Assembly: GCF_024137965.1 (NCBI RefSeq)
Contig: NZ_CP099975.1
Span: 3,286,001 to 3,350,000, forward strand
Reading direction: 5' to 3'
Source of the DNA: Halomonas sp. Y3
GTDB taxonomy: Bacteria > Pseudomonadota > Gammaproteobacteria > Pseudomonadales > Halomonadaceae
Length of the DNA stretch: 64,000 nt
Made by a program: the position numbers and the translations under genes. Below are positions 8,570 through 17,800 of the stretch, piece by piece. The notes under the pieces are model-generated. The model saw only the letters and a program-made list of their open reading frames with translations, ran no database searches and was not told the DNA's origin. How positions within the stretch are numbered: the stretch's first letter is position 1; every line of letters starts with the position of its first letter.

Positions 8570-9148
8570 ATGTGGCCGCGGCTGGCGCTCACCGTGGTGC
8601 TTTTCGGGCCCTGGGTACCGGCCGCCGGCGACTCCTTCAACGCCGAGGGCTACCGGCTTCCCCCCTACCGCAGCGCCGTCACCGCCCCCCTGGAGGGGGC
8701 CACTCGCCTGAGCACCGAAGGGGTGTACGAGCTACTGCTGCAGCACGGCAGCGCCGTCTCGCTGATCGATGTCTACCCCCTGGCCTGGCAGGACGGCGTC
8801 TTCCTCCAGGCCTACCCGCACCTCTCGCTGCCCGGTGCCACCTGGCTGCCCAACGTGGGCAGCGCCGCACTCACGCCATCATGGCAGGCCTACTTCGTCG
8901 ACGCCCTCGACCAGCTGGCCGATGGTCACCCCGAAACGCCGCTGGTATTCTTCTGTCGGCGAGACTGCTGGCTCTCCTGGAACGCCGCCCGCCGCGCCCG
9001 CGACCTGGGCTACCGGCGAGTCTACTGGTACCCGGATGGCATCGACGGCTGGCAGGAGGCCGGTCACGACCGGGAAGCGATATGCCCGGCTCCGCTGGGC
9101 GACCACGCCGCACTGAGTCCCTGCCAGCCCAGCGTCAGGGCGCGCTAG
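8570..9148 (+). CDS. PQQ-dependent catabolism-associated CXXCW-family protein
   Basis: 192 residues with an N-terminal signal peptide. The hallmark is VFFCRRDCWLSWNAA followed by a rhodanese-like tail (YRRVYWYPDGIDGW). As read here, three residues separate the two cysteines (C-x3-C-W), although the family name implies two. The family is restricted to PQQ-dependent alcohol oxidation loci; its reaction is unknown, but a rhodanese-like fold with a Cys pair suggests redox or sulfur chemistry in the periplasm. It is translationally coupled to the pentapeptide gene (three-base gap) and is followed by the response regulator gene. Confidence 0.83.
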   Translation: MWPRLALTVVLFGPWVPAAGDSFNAEGYRLPPYRSAVTAPLEGATRLSTEGVYELLLQHGSAVSLIDVYPLAWQDGVFLQAYPHLSLPGATWLPNVGSAALTPSWQAYFVDALDQLADGHPETPLVFFCRRDCWLSWNAARRARDLGYRRVYWYPDGIDGWQEAGHDREAICPAPLGDHAALSPCQPSVRAR

Positions 9149-9209
9149 CGAAGGTGGGCGTGCGCTCGTCACCAGGCAGGTCCGTCAATAACAACGCAAG
9201 GCTCAGATC

Positions 9210-9872
9210 ATGTACAAACTGCTGATCGCCGACGACCACCCGCTGTTTCGCGAGGCCATCGGCCGGGTGATTCAGGATGGGTTCGCCGGCGCCGAGATTC
9301 TGGAAACCGAGGATCTCGAGACGACGCTGGCCCTGGCCGGCGAGCATGAAGACCTCGACCTGGTCCTGCTGGACCTGAACATGCCGGGCATGAACGGCCT
9401 GGCGGGACTGATCGAGCTGCGCAACGCCATGCCCACCATTCCGGTGGTGATCATCTCCGCCGAGGAGGACAAGCAGGTGATCCTCCAGGCCGTCACCTAC
9501 GGCGCCATGGGGTTCATCACCAAGTCTTCCCCCCGGGACAAGATGACCCGCGCCATCGAGCAGATTCTCGACGGCAACATCTACCTGCCGCCGGACATCA
9601 TGCGGGAAACGGCCAAGACACGCCGCTCCCACCAGGAGTCGTCCATCTCGGCCCACCAGCTCGATACCCTGACCCGCAAGCAGCTACAGGTCCTCGAGCA
9701 CATGACCCGTGGCGAGTCCAACAAGATGATCGCCTATCACCTCAATATCGCCGAGACCACCGTCAAGGCGCATGTCTCCGCCATCCTGCGCAAGCTGGGC
9801 GTCAGCAGCCGGGTCCAGGCCATCCTGGCAGCCAGCGATATCGACTTCAGCCGTTTTACCCGGCCGTCGTGA
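9210..9872 (+). CDS. erbR: LuxR-family response regulator, ErbR/AgmR type
   Basis: 220 residues. The receiver domain has the acidic pair DDH, phospho-acceptor Asp in LLDLNMPG, and Lys in ITKSSP. A NarL/LuxR helix-turn-helix follows ([25 protein letters not shown] split across about residues 150-200). It resembles AgmR/ErbR/PedR1, which activates quinoprotein ethanol dehydrogenase and pqq genes in Pseudomonas. The partner kinase is not certain: two hybrid kinases are encoded close by (nahK-like and ercS-like). It lies on the plus strand after exaA's followers and converges on nahK with a nine-base gap. Confidence 0.85.
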   Translation: MYKLLIADDHPLFREAIGRVIQDGFAGAEILETEDLETTLALAGEHEDLDLVLLDLNMPGMNGLAGLIELRNAMPTIPVVIISAEEDKQVILQAVTYGAMGFITKSSPRDKMTRAIEQILDGNIYLPPDIMRETAKTRRSHQESSISAHQLDTLTRKQLQVLEHMTRGESNKMIAYHLNIAETTVKAHVSAILRKLGVSSRVQAILAASDIDFSRFTRPS

Positions 9873-9881
9873 AGCCGCCTC

Positions 9882-12431
9882 TCACGGGGGGGTGACCAGC
9901 TGGGCCAGGGCCAGCCGGAGACGCAGGGGCTTCACCGGCTTGTGGAGCAGCTGGTAGCCCAGCGCGCGGACCTGCTGACGCAGGGCATTGCTGTGGTTGG
10001 CGGTAATCGCCATCACCGCCAGCGGATCGCGCCGGCGCGCATTGATCCGCTCGGCCACGGCGAGCCCGGTCTCGCCGTGATCCAGGTGATAGTCGACGAT
10101 CAGCACGTCCGCCGCCGCTTCGGCCAGGTCCAGCTGGGCCGACAGCGCCGCCTCGCTCTCCGCCACCCAGACCCGACACTCCCAGCGCTCCAGCAGGGTC
10201 TTCATGGCGTGGCAGATATCGCTGTCGTTATCCACCACCCAGACCCGGCACCCCGCCAGATCGACCCGGCCGGCGGGCGGCGCCGGCAGGGCCGCCGCCC
10301 CGGGCGCAGCGGCGATCTCCCCATAGGGCAGGGTGATGCTGAACAGCGAGCCCGCCCCGACCCGGGAGCGCACCCGCAGCGGATGGTCGAGAATGCGCGA
10401 GATCTTGTCGGCGATGGAGAGCCCAAGGCCAAGTCCCCGGTCGCTGCGCACCGGCCCATCCAGGCGGCGGAACTCCTGAAAGATGGCCGCCTGTTCGGCT
10501 TCTTCAATGCCGATGCCGCTATCGCCGACCTGGATCTCGAGCCCGTGGGGGCGCCGCCGACACCCCAGCAGCAGACGCCCCTTCACGGTGTAGCGAACCG
10601 CATTGCTGAGAAAGTTGCGCAGGACCCGGCCCAGCAGCGAGATGTCGCTGACCACCACCGCCCGACAGGGCACATGGCGCAGCTCCAGCCCCTCACTGGC
10701 CGCCACCTGGCGGTACTCCCGCGCCAGGCCGTCGAGCAGCTCCGCCACGGGAAAGGCGCCGATGTCGGGGGTGATCACGCCGGCGTCCAGCCGCGAGCTG
10801 TCCACCAAGGTGGCCAGCAGCGACTCCACATCCTTGAGGGAGCGACCGATCAGGCCGACCAGCTCGCCGCCCTGGGACGTGGTGACCTGCTCCTCCAGGG
10901 CGCCCACGAAGAGCCTGGCGGCGTTGAGCGGCTGCAGCAGGTCATGACTCACCGCCGCCAGGAACTTGGTCTTGGAAAGGTTGGCCGCCTCGGCCTCGGT
11001 CTTGGCCTCGCGCAGGCGCTGCTCCGCCTGGGTGCGCTCGTGGATCTCGGCGCGCAGCTGACGATTGACCCGGGTCAGCTCGGCGGTACGCTCGCGCACT
11101 CGTTGCTCCAGGTTCTGATAGGCGTGGCGCAGCGCCTCGGTGGCGCGCCGCCGCTCGGTGATGTCGCGCACCAGCACGAAGACGCCGATCACACCGTCAT
11201 CGCCGTTGCGGTGAGGCACATAGGAGCGCAGCAGCACCCGCTCCTCGCCGCTGGCGCCGGTCTCGGCCAGCTCGAAGGAGAGGCTCTCTCCCTGCAGCAC
11301 CCGCTCCAGATAGGGAATCAGGCGCCGGCAGTGCGCCTCGCTGTGCAGCTCGTGCAGTTCGCCGCCCAGGCGCCTGCCCCGAGGCCAGCCGTACCAGCGT
11401 TCATAGCCGCGGTTGACGAAGGCGTAGCGCAGGTCTCGATTCAGGTAGGCGATCATCACCGGCAGCTCGTCGGTGATGGTGCGAATCCAGCGCTCCCGCT
11501 CCAGCAGGGTCTGGGCATAGTGGGTACGCTCGGTGATATCGGTGAAGGTCAGTACCCGGCCGCCGCCGGGCATGGGGTGGCCACGCACCTCCACGATGCG
11601 CCCGTCGGGGAGATGCTGCTCCCGAGCCGCGGCCAGGCTACGCACCTCGAGTCCCGCCACCAGCGGACCCAGACGCTCCAGCGGCACGGCCCCCCCGGTC
11701 GCCAGGGGAGCGGTGAGCCCGGCCAGGGCCAGGCAGCGCCGGTTGCACATCTCGAGGCAGCCGTCCGCCGCCACCACCGCCACCCCCTGGGAGAGGCTGT
11801 CGAGGGTAGCCTGGAGCAGCCGCGACTTCTCGGCCAGGGCGTGCTCGCGCTGAGCGCTCTCCTGCCGCTTGAGCTCGGTGATATCCACGTGCAGCACCAC
11901 GCGCCCGCCGCCTCGGGTGGGGCGCTGATGCACCTGCAGCCAGCGTCCGTCGTGCAGCTGGTAGACGATGGAGCGGTCCTCCTTGCCCAGCCATTCACGC
12001 ACCACCAGGCCCGAGCTGCGCGCCCGGTGGCGCAGGGCATCCAGGGTCATGCCGCGCCGCACGCGAATGCCCGCCGGCAACCAGAGCTCGGCGAAGCGAC
12101 GGTTGAAGCGCTCGATGCGCAGGTCGGCATCGAACAGCACGAAGGCATCGGTAATGCTCTCGATGGCGTCGACCAGAGTCTGGCTGGCACGCTCCGCCCT
12201 CTCCCGGGCCTCCGCCAGCAGCCGATTGCTGCTGCGCAGCTCATGCAGGGTCTGGTTGAGCGCCCAGGTGCGCTCACGCACCTGCTCGGCCAGCAGGGCG
12301 GTATGCTCGAAGGCGGCGTAGGGGGCGCTGCGGGGCAGATTGCCCGCCTCGACCCGCTCGATCAGCGCCGCATTGATGCGCCGGAGCCGCTCCACCTCCC
12401 GGGCCAGGACCTCCTCCCGCGCTGTGGTCAC
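9882..12431 (-). CDS. nahK: PAS-containing hybrid histidine kinase, NahK/ErcS' type
   Basis: 849 residues. An N-terminal coiled region (1-90) is followed by three PAS-like domains (about 90-190, 205-300, 315-430), a coiled coil (430-490), the H-box SHDLLQPLNAAR with His496, an ATPase domain (DSGIGI, RGLGLGLSIA) and a C-terminal receiver (730-845) with phospho-acceptor in IVDYHLD. No transmembrane segment is visible, so it is cytoplasmic. The same kinase next to a FIST protein in P. aeruginosa is NahK (also named ErcS'), whose activity is controlled by NosP. The start is a GTG that overlaps the nosP stop (GTGA), so the pair is translationally coupled. Confidence 0.82.
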   Translation of the reverse strand: MTTAREEVLAREVERLRRINAALIERVEAGNLPRSAPYAAFEHTALLAEQVRERTWALNQTLHELRSSNRLLAEARERAERASQTLVDAIESITDAFVLFDADLRIERFNRRFAELWLPAGIRVRRGMTLDALRHRARSSGLVVREWLGKEDRSIVYQLHDGRWLQVHQRPTRGGGRVVLHVDITELKRQESAQREHALAEKSRLLQATLDSLSQGVAVVAADGCLEMCNRRCLALAGLTAPLATGGAVPLERLGPLVAGLEVRSLAAAREQHLPDGRIVEVRGHPMPGGGRVLTFTDITERTHYAQTLLERERWIRTITDELPVMIAYLNRDLRYAFVNRGYERWYGWPRGRRLGGELHELHSEAHCRRLIPYLERVLQGESLSFELAETGASGEERVLLRSYVPHRNGDDGVIGVFVLVRDITERRRATEALRHAYQNLEQRVRERTAELTRVNRQLRAEIHERTQAEQRLREAKTEAEAANLSKTKFLAAVSHDLLQPLNAARLFVGALEEQVTTSQGGELVGLIGRSLKDVESLLATLVDSSRLDAGVITPDIGAFPVAELLDGLAREYRQVAASEGLELRHVPCRAVVVSDISLLGRVLRNFLSNAVRYTVKGRLLLGCRRRPHGLEIQVGDSGIGIEEAEQAAIFQEFRRLDGPVRSDRGLGLGLSIADKISRILDHPLRVRSRVGAGSLFSITLPYGEIAAAPGAAALPAPPAGRVDLAGCRVWVVDNDSDICHAMKTLLERWECRVWVAESEAALSAQLDLAEAAADVLIVDYHLDHGETGLAVAERINARRRDPLAVMAITANHSNALRQQVRALGYQLLHKPVKPLRLRLALAQLVTPP

Positions 12432-13630
12432 GCCTGCTCTCCCGGCCGCGTCCGAGGCGGGCGCCCCAGATAGACGCCGGTAAAGGTCTGGTTGAGATGC
12501 AGGCCATCATAGTGTTCGCCATAGGTGTTGAAGCCCACCACTCGATAGCGCGACAGCAGCGACCTGGCCTGGGGAAGCAGGCCGTCCTGGTTCACCTCCA
12601 GCCGGCGCAGGCAGCAGTCGCAGCCGATCACCAGGCCGGGCTCGCCCAGGCGCTCGGCCAGGGTCTCCAGACCCGCCTCGAGCCCGCCAAGCAGCGGCGT
12701 GGGCGCCATGGCGGTCAGCACGATGCCGTTCTCCACGGCGCAGTAGAAGCTCAGGCTGTGGTCCGGGTTGACCCGCTGGATCGCCCGCACATAGCTGCGC
12801 TCGTTGAGCTTGACCGCCAGGGGATGGCGGGCGAAGACCTCGGCATCGAGCGCCTCGACGGGCACCCCCACCAGCCGCGCATACTCCAGGGCCGCGGGCT
12901 CGGCATTGAGCTCCAGCACCCGGCGCCGCTCGCGGTCCACCGCGGTCACTACCAGCTTCTCGCTGCGCGGCCGCAGATGGTGAGTGGAGAAGACCTCGAA
13001 GTCGAGCCGGGTATTGAGCATCACCACGGCGGCGGCCGCCGAGTGGAAGCGGCCGCCGCCGTAGACGTGGGTGCCCGCCAGCTTGTCGTCGCCGGCACTG
13101 CCGCCGAAGTGGGGAATGCCGGCCAGGGCGGCGTTGAGGGTCGCCAGCACCTGCTCCTCGCTGGCGGAGAGGCCGTCGAGCAGGGTCACGGCGAAGCTGT
13201 GCCCCTTGAGGGGCGCCACCCTGGCCGCCTGACACTCGCCGAGCAGGGTGTCGACCAGCGTCTGGGCGGCGGGCAGGCTGACGTTATCGAGGTCGTCGAT
13301 CACCGCATGGGCGAAGGCGAAGTCGCGATCCGGAAAGCCGATGGCCACCACGCCACCCCGGGCGTAGCCTTGGGTGGTCAGCTCGCCGGCGGTGGTGCAG
13401 CCGCAGAGAGGCACGCCGCCGAAGTGGCGCTCCAGGGCCTGCCCCAGCGCGTCGAGGTCATACTCCGCGGAGCAGAAGAAGAGCACGCCGCTGGGCCGGC
13501 AGGACAGCAGGTGGTCCGCCAGCTGCCGGGCCGCCTCCTCGGGCGCGCCGGCGCAGGTGTGAGCAAAAGGGATGGCGTCCGGGCCGGACGGCGAGGTCGG
13601 CACCAGGGGCGTGGCAAGGGATGCGGTCAT
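12428..13630 (-). CDS. nosP: FIST-domain protein, NosP-like nitric oxide sensor
   Basis: 400 residues. FIST N domain (CGCTTAGELTTQGY, about residues 75-90; FGGSAGDDKL near 175) is followed by FIST C (ending FNTYGEHYDGLHLNQTFTGVYLG). Haem-binding FIST proteins encoded beside NahK kinases sense nitric oxide and modulate kinase autophosphorylation. That haem and NO binding apply here is inferred from family and context. It overlaps nahK by four bases and follows pqqF by 36 bases, so it appears to be part of the long pqq transcript. Confidence 0.78.
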   Translation of the reverse strand: MTASLATPLVPTSPSGPDAIPFAHTCAGAPEEAARQLADHLLSCRPSGVLFFCSAEYDLDALGQALERHFGGVPLCGCTTAGELTTQGYARGGVVAIGFPDRDFAFAHAVIDDLDNVSLPAAQTLVDTLLGECQAARVAPLKGHSFAVTLLDGLSASEEQVLATLNAALAGIPHFGGSAGDDKLAGTHVYGGGRFHSAAAAVVMLNTRLDFEVFSTHHLRPRSEKLVVTAVDRERRRVLELNAEPAALEYARLVGVPVEALDAEVFARHPLAVKLNERSYVRAIQRVNPDHSLSFYCAVENGIVLTAMAPTPLLGGLEAGLETLAERLGEPGLVIGCDCCLRRLEVNQDGLLPQARSLLSRYRVVGFNTYGEHYDGLHLNQTFTGVYLGRPPRTRPGEQA

Positions 13631-13666
13631 GGCCGGGCTCGCTCTGTCGACGAATGCCCTGCCAGT

Positions 13667-16099
13667 CTAGGGGGCCCCCGACCGGGGAGAAATAGCACTT
13701 GAGTGCCGCTCTCCGGCGGCCCCGCTACGACCAAGGTGGCATGCCGCGGCCTGAAGCCGATGCCATTGCCAGGCGTCCGGCCTGGCCAGCAGCCGCTCCA
13801 GACAGCCCCTCAGCACCTCGCCATCCAGCGCCTCCAGGGAACGCTCCAGCCGTCGCCAGTCGGGCTCACACGTTCCCTCCCGCAGCGCCTGCCACTGGCA
13901 GCGCCAGGCCTCGGCCTCGCTCTCGGGCACCGCCAGATCGGCGCGCAGTGCCGCCAGCCGTCGAGCCAGCTCGTCTCCTCCTGATGGCAGCAGGGCCCGC
14001 CCCTGCACGGCCAGGAAGTCCTCGATGGCCAACCGCAGCGTCTCGGCATCGGCCCCGGGCGACTGCACCACATAGCCCAGGCGCGGCCGCCCTGCCGCTT
14101 CCCGATAGCGCACCGCCGCCACATAGCCGAGCCCGCGACGCTCGCGCATCTCGGCCAGGAAGGGGCGGTCGTGGCACTGGCCCAGCAAGCGCAGGCAGAG
14201 CCGCTCCAGGGGCGTCGACTCCCCCTGGAGCAGCAGCATCAGGGCCGTCCCCTCGCCTTGCGGGGCAACCGATGCCTCCCGGCGCCGATCCGGCCTGCCG
14301 CCCGCCACGGCAGCGCTCGCCACCTCCAGCAGGCGCCGGCGCAGCATCGGCGCCGGGGGCGCCTCGGCCCAGCAGAGCGGCAGTGACGGCGTCGCCTCGG
14401 CCTGGCTCAGCCGCGCCAGCAGCCGCTGGGCCAGCAGCCCAGCGCCGGGCGCCCGAGGCAGGGCCGCCCGGGGCCAGGCCTCCAGCAGCGCCAGGGCCAC
14501 GGGCGGCAGCGCCTCCTCACCGCGCAGGGCTAGCCAGGCGCCCCGGGCATCCTCACCCAGCCACAGCTCTCCGCCCCGGGCGCGGAAGGCCTGGCGCAGC
14601 GGCAGGCTGGCGGTCTCCCAGGCGGCCAGGCGCTCCCCCGACGCCGGCCAGCCGAGGCAGAGCCAGGGACGCCGGCTGGTACCGCCTCGCCACACCGTCA
14701 GGGGCCGCTCTGCGCAGCGTCTCGGCTCTCCTTGGTGACCGCGGCGCTGGCTCGCAGCGACCCAGCGCACCGGATCAGCATCTCCGGGCCAGGGAGGCGG
14801 TGGCGGGCCGCGCCGGGGCCAGGCCAGAGGCACCCAGGGCGTGGCGCTCTCCGGCACCCGGCGCACCTGCCCCGGCGGCAGCTCGCGGCAGGCGAGCAGC
14901 AGGCGCGGCAGCGTCCCACTCAACTGCACCGCCGGCGCAGGCGCCTCGGCCCGACAGCGATTCAGCGCACAGTGCCGGCGCACCTGACGCTGGGGCCACG
15001 TCGCCAGGGCTTCCTCCGGCAGCCGAGCGGGGGCGCCCGGGTCGTCGCTCCGGGCCAGCAGCGATGCCAGGCGGGAGCGGCACAGCTCGGCGGCCTCGCC
15101 CCAGTGCCGCTCGCCCGACTCGCTGAGACGCAGGGTCAGGGCCAGCGCCTCCCCGGCACCCTCCGGCCAGGCGGTGGCGGAGAGGTCCTGCAGCCAGCCG
15201 CGCCGACACAGCGCAGCGGCCAGCTCGCCATCCTCGAGCCCCAGCGCCAGCGCCTCCAGGGCATCGGCGTGCTGCGCCCGGGTTCCCGGCTGCAGGGGCC
15301 AGAGCAGCTCCAGGGCTCCGCTGACGCCCGGTGAACGCCAGGCGACGCCGCCGGGGGCCGTCCAGCGCCAGGCGACGGCGTTCGACACGCCCACGGCGTG
15401 CCCCCCTCCCCCGCCCGGCAGGCGCTGGCCGGCGGCCTGAATCGCCGCCCACTGATGGGCCAGCGGCTGCGGCGCCAGGCTGGCCAGCACCATGCGAGAC
15501 GCCCGGTAGTGGCGGCGATGAAAGGCGCGCAGAGCAGGGCACGGCGCCCCCCCGAGGCTGAGCCGGTGCCCCGCATGGCAGCCTCGGGCAGGATGCTCCA
15601 CCGCCACCAGGCGCGACAGGGCGGCAAGCCGATGCAGGGCCGGGTCGCCGCGGCGCGCCCGGAACTCGGCGTCGATCACCGCGATCTCCCTGGCCACCGC
15701 CTCGGGCGCCGCCTCGTCTGTCAGCAGATCCGGGGCGGCCACCAGGTCGACCAGGCGCGCCAGCCCCTCTGCCAGCTGCGCCGCCGGCAGGCTCAGGTGG
15801 TAGTCGGTGGTCGCCTCCGAGGTACGCGCGTTGTAGCGCCCGCCCACCGCGCCGACCCAGTCGGCCAGGGCGAGCCCATCGCGGCGCGGGTGAAACAGGC
15901 AGTGCTCGAGCAGATGCGCCAGGCCGCGGTGCCGCGGCGGTTCATCCAGCCAGCCGGCGGCCACGCCCAGCGCCAGCCGCGCCTGGCGCGCCGCCGGCAC
16001 CTCGGCCAGGCGCACCTCGAGGCCGTTGGCCAGCCGTCCCTCGGCCAGGCGGCTGCCGGGCGGCAGCCCCCTTGGCGGCAGCTCACGCCAGTCCGTCAT
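13667..16099 (-). CDS. pqqF: PqqF, M16 zinc protease of PQQ biosynthesis
   Basis: 810 residues. The inverted zinc motif HLLEH (H62, E65, H66) and a Glu-rich helix near 138-145 (REIAVIDAE) define an active M16 half. The second half (MRERRGLGYVAAVRYRE near 700) is the inactive M16-like domain. PqqF/PqqG-type proteases trim the crosslinked PqqA peptide. The middle linker is rich in Pro, Arg and Ala and poorly conserved. The start overlaps the end of ercS by 17 bases in another frame. It is distal in the pqq operon, as in Pseudomonas. Confidence 0.87.
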   Translation of the reverse strand: MTDWRELPPRGLPPGSRLAEGRLANGLEVRLAEVPAARQARLALGVAAGWLDEPPRHRGLAHLLEHCLFHPRRDGLALADWVGAVGGRYNARTSEATTDYHLSLPAAQLAEGLARLVDLVAAPDLLTDEAAPEAVAREIAVIDAEFRARRGDPALHRLAALSRLVAVEHPARGCHAGHRLSLGGAPCPALRAFHRRHYRASRMVLASLAPQPLAHQWAAIQAAGQRLPGGGGGHAVGVSNAVAWRWTAPGGVAWRSPGVSGALELLWPLQPGTRAQHADALEALALGLEDGELAAALCRRGWLQDLSATAWPEGAGEALALTLRLSESGERHWGEAAELCRSRLASLLARSDDPGAPARLPEEALATWPQRQVRRHCALNRCRAEAPAPAVQLSGTLPRLLLACRELPPGQVRRVPESATPWVPLAWPRRGPPPPPWPGDADPVRWVAASQRRGHQGEPRRCAERPLTVWRGGTSRRPWLCLGWPASGERLAAWETASLPLRQAFRARGGELWLGEDARGAWLALRGEEALPPVALALLEAWPRAALPRAPGAGLLAQRLLARLSQAEATPSLPLCWAEAPPAPMLRRRLLEVASAAVAGGRPDRRREASVAPQGEGTALMLLLQGESTPLERLCLRLLGQCHDRPFLAEMRERRGLGYVAAVRYREAAGRPRLGYVVQSPGADAETLRLAIEDFLAVQGRALLPSGGDELARRLAALRADLAVPESEAEAWRCQWQALREGTCEPDWRRLERSLEALDGEVLRGCLERLLARPDAWQWHRLQAAACHLGRSGAAGERHSSAISPRSGAP

Positions 16100-17783
16100 G
16101 GGTCAGCAGTCCATGCAGCAGCACCCGCAGCTTGCCGGGGCGCAGCGGCTTGTTGAGCACGTGGAGTCCGGCATCCCGCAGCCGCTGGCGCCACGCGTCG
16201 GAACGGTCGGCGGTGATGACGACCGCCGGCAGCGCCGGCGCCCGCCAGTGGGCGCGCAGCCGCTCGACCAGGGCATCGCCGGTATCGGGGCCGTCAAGGT
16301 GCAGGTCCACCAGCAGCGCCGCCGGCGCCTCGGGGCACGCCTCCAGCGCCTCCTCGACGTCCAGCGCCAGATGGCAGTCGAGCCCCCAGCCGCGCAGCAG
16401 CTGCCCCATGCCGACCAGGATGCTGGGTTCGTTGTCGATGACCAGCACCGGCTGGCCCGCGAAGCGCACCGGCGGCGGCGCCGGGCCGGGCGGCTCGCAG
16501 GGAGGCAGCGGCCGCCCGCGCGCCAGCGGCACCCGCACGGCGAAACAGGAGCCCTGCCCCGGCCAGGAGTCGACCCTGACCTCGAGCCCCAGTCGTGTGA
16601 CGATGCGCTCCACGATGGCCAGCCCCAGCCCGACCCCCTGGCGGTCCCGGGCCCGGGATGCGCCCAGCTGGTGGAACTCATGGAAGATCACGCGGCGCTG
16701 GTCGGGCGGGATCCCGGGGCCGGTATCCCACACCTCGAGCCATACCGCCTCACCGCGGCGCCGGGTGCCCAGCAGCACCCGCCCGCTTTCGGTATAGCGG
16801 CAGGCGTTGGAGAGAAAGTTGCGCAGCACCCGGCCGAGCAGCCGGAAGTCGCTGTTCACTCGCCAGCGCCCCACCGCCTGGCGGACGCTCAGCCCCTTTT
16901 CCCGGGCCCGGGGCGCATACTCCGCCATCAGCTGACTGGCCAGCTCGCCCAGGCAGAAGTCATCTAGCTGAGGCTGGATGCGGTCATGATCCAGGCGGGC
17001 GATGTCGAGCAGGTCGGTCAGCAGCTCCTCGGCCCCCTCCAGCGAGAGGTGGATGCTGCGCGCCAGCTCCGCCTCGGCCGGGGCCAGGGGGCGCTCCTGC
17101 AGGGTGGCCACCATCAGCCGCGCGGCGTTCATGGGCTGCAGCAGGTCGTGGCTGGCCGCCGCCAGGTAGCGGTCCTTGCTGCGGTTGGCCTGTTCGGCGG
17201 CGTCTCGCGCGTCGCGCAGCTCGGCATTGAGCGCTTCGAGCTCCCGAGTGCGCGCCTGAACCCGGGCCTCCAGCTCGGCGTTGAGCTCCTCCAGCCGTCG
17301 CCGGGCACGCTCGCGCTCGGTGATGTCGGCCACGAAGGCCTCGACCAGCGAGGCCTCGCCGCCGTTGGGCTTGGGCAGCAGGGTCATGGAGACCGCCACC
17401 TCGTGGCCCTGGCGTCCCCGCAGCCGCGTGGTGAAGCCCGCCACCCGCCCCTCCCGCGCCAGCCGCCGGCGCAGGCGCTGCAGGTCGCAGGGGTCCACGA
17501 AGAGCGCCTCCAGCGTGGTGCAGCGCTTCAGGGTCTCCGCCACGGAGGCATCGCCCAGCATACTGGCCAGGGCGGGGTTGGCGGCCCGCAGCCCGCCGCT
17601 CATGGAGGCCTGGAAGATGCCGTGCAGGGCGTTCTCGAACAGCCACTTGTAGCGGTTGCGTTCGTTCTCGAGCTCGGCCATGCGCGCCGTCAGCTCGGGG
17701 TAGTAGCTCTTGCGCGCCGAGTGGCTGCCCAGCCCCAGCAGCTCGCTGACCGAGAAGCCATCCGGGTCGGTCGGCTTCTTCAT
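16083..17783 (-). CDS. ercS: PAS hybrid histidine kinase, ErcS type
   Basis: 566 residues. One PAS domain (about 45-155), coiled coil (160-200), H-box SHDLLQPMNAAR with His212, an ATPase domain (DTGPGIPP, RQGVGLGLAIV) and a C-terminal receiver (about 440-560; LLVDLHLDG). There is no membrane segment. It matches ErcS, a cytoplasmic sensor in the P. aeruginosa ethanol-oxidation regulatory network, and sits next to ercA just as there. It shares the same H-box as the nahK-like kinase, suggesting that both belong to one kinase subfamily. GAGG precedes the ATG. It overlaps pqqF. Confidence 0.82.
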   Translation of the reverse strand: MKKPTDPDGFSVSELLGLGSHSARKSYYPELTARMAELENERNRYKWLFENALHGIFQASMSGGLRAANPALASMLGDASVAETLKRCTTLEALFVDPCDLQRLRRRLAREGRVAGFTTRLRGRQGHEVAVSMTLLPKPNGGEASLVEAFVADITERERARRRLEELNAELEARVQARTRELEALNAELRDARDAAEQANRSKDRYLAAASHDLLQPMNAARLMVATLQERPLAPAEAELARSIHLSLEGAEELLTDLLDIARLDHDRIQPQLDDFCLGELASQLMAEYAPRAREKGLSVRQAVGRWRVNSDFRLLGRVLRNFLSNACRYTESGRVLLGTRRRGEAVWLEVWDTGPGIPPDQRRVIFHEFHQLGASRARDRQGVGLGLAIVERIVTRLGLEVRVDSWPGQGSCFAVRVPLARGRPLPPCEPPGPAPPPVRFAGQPVLVIDNEPSILVGMGQLLRGWGLDCHLALDVEEALEACPEAPAALLVDLHLDGPDTGDALVERLRAHWRAPALPAVVITADRSDAWRQRLRDAGLHVLNKPLRPGKLRVLLHGLLTHDGLA

Positions 17784-17800
17784 GGACGTTGCCTCATCGG

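Noticed and set aside
8029..9225. Arg/Pro-rich frame overlapping the pentapeptide gene
   Set aside because: Out-of-frame reading of a repeated GC-rich sequence.
9942..12473. 843-codon open frame opposite nahK
   Set aside because: Antisense to a well-supported hybrid kinase; composition is that of a GC-bias artefact.
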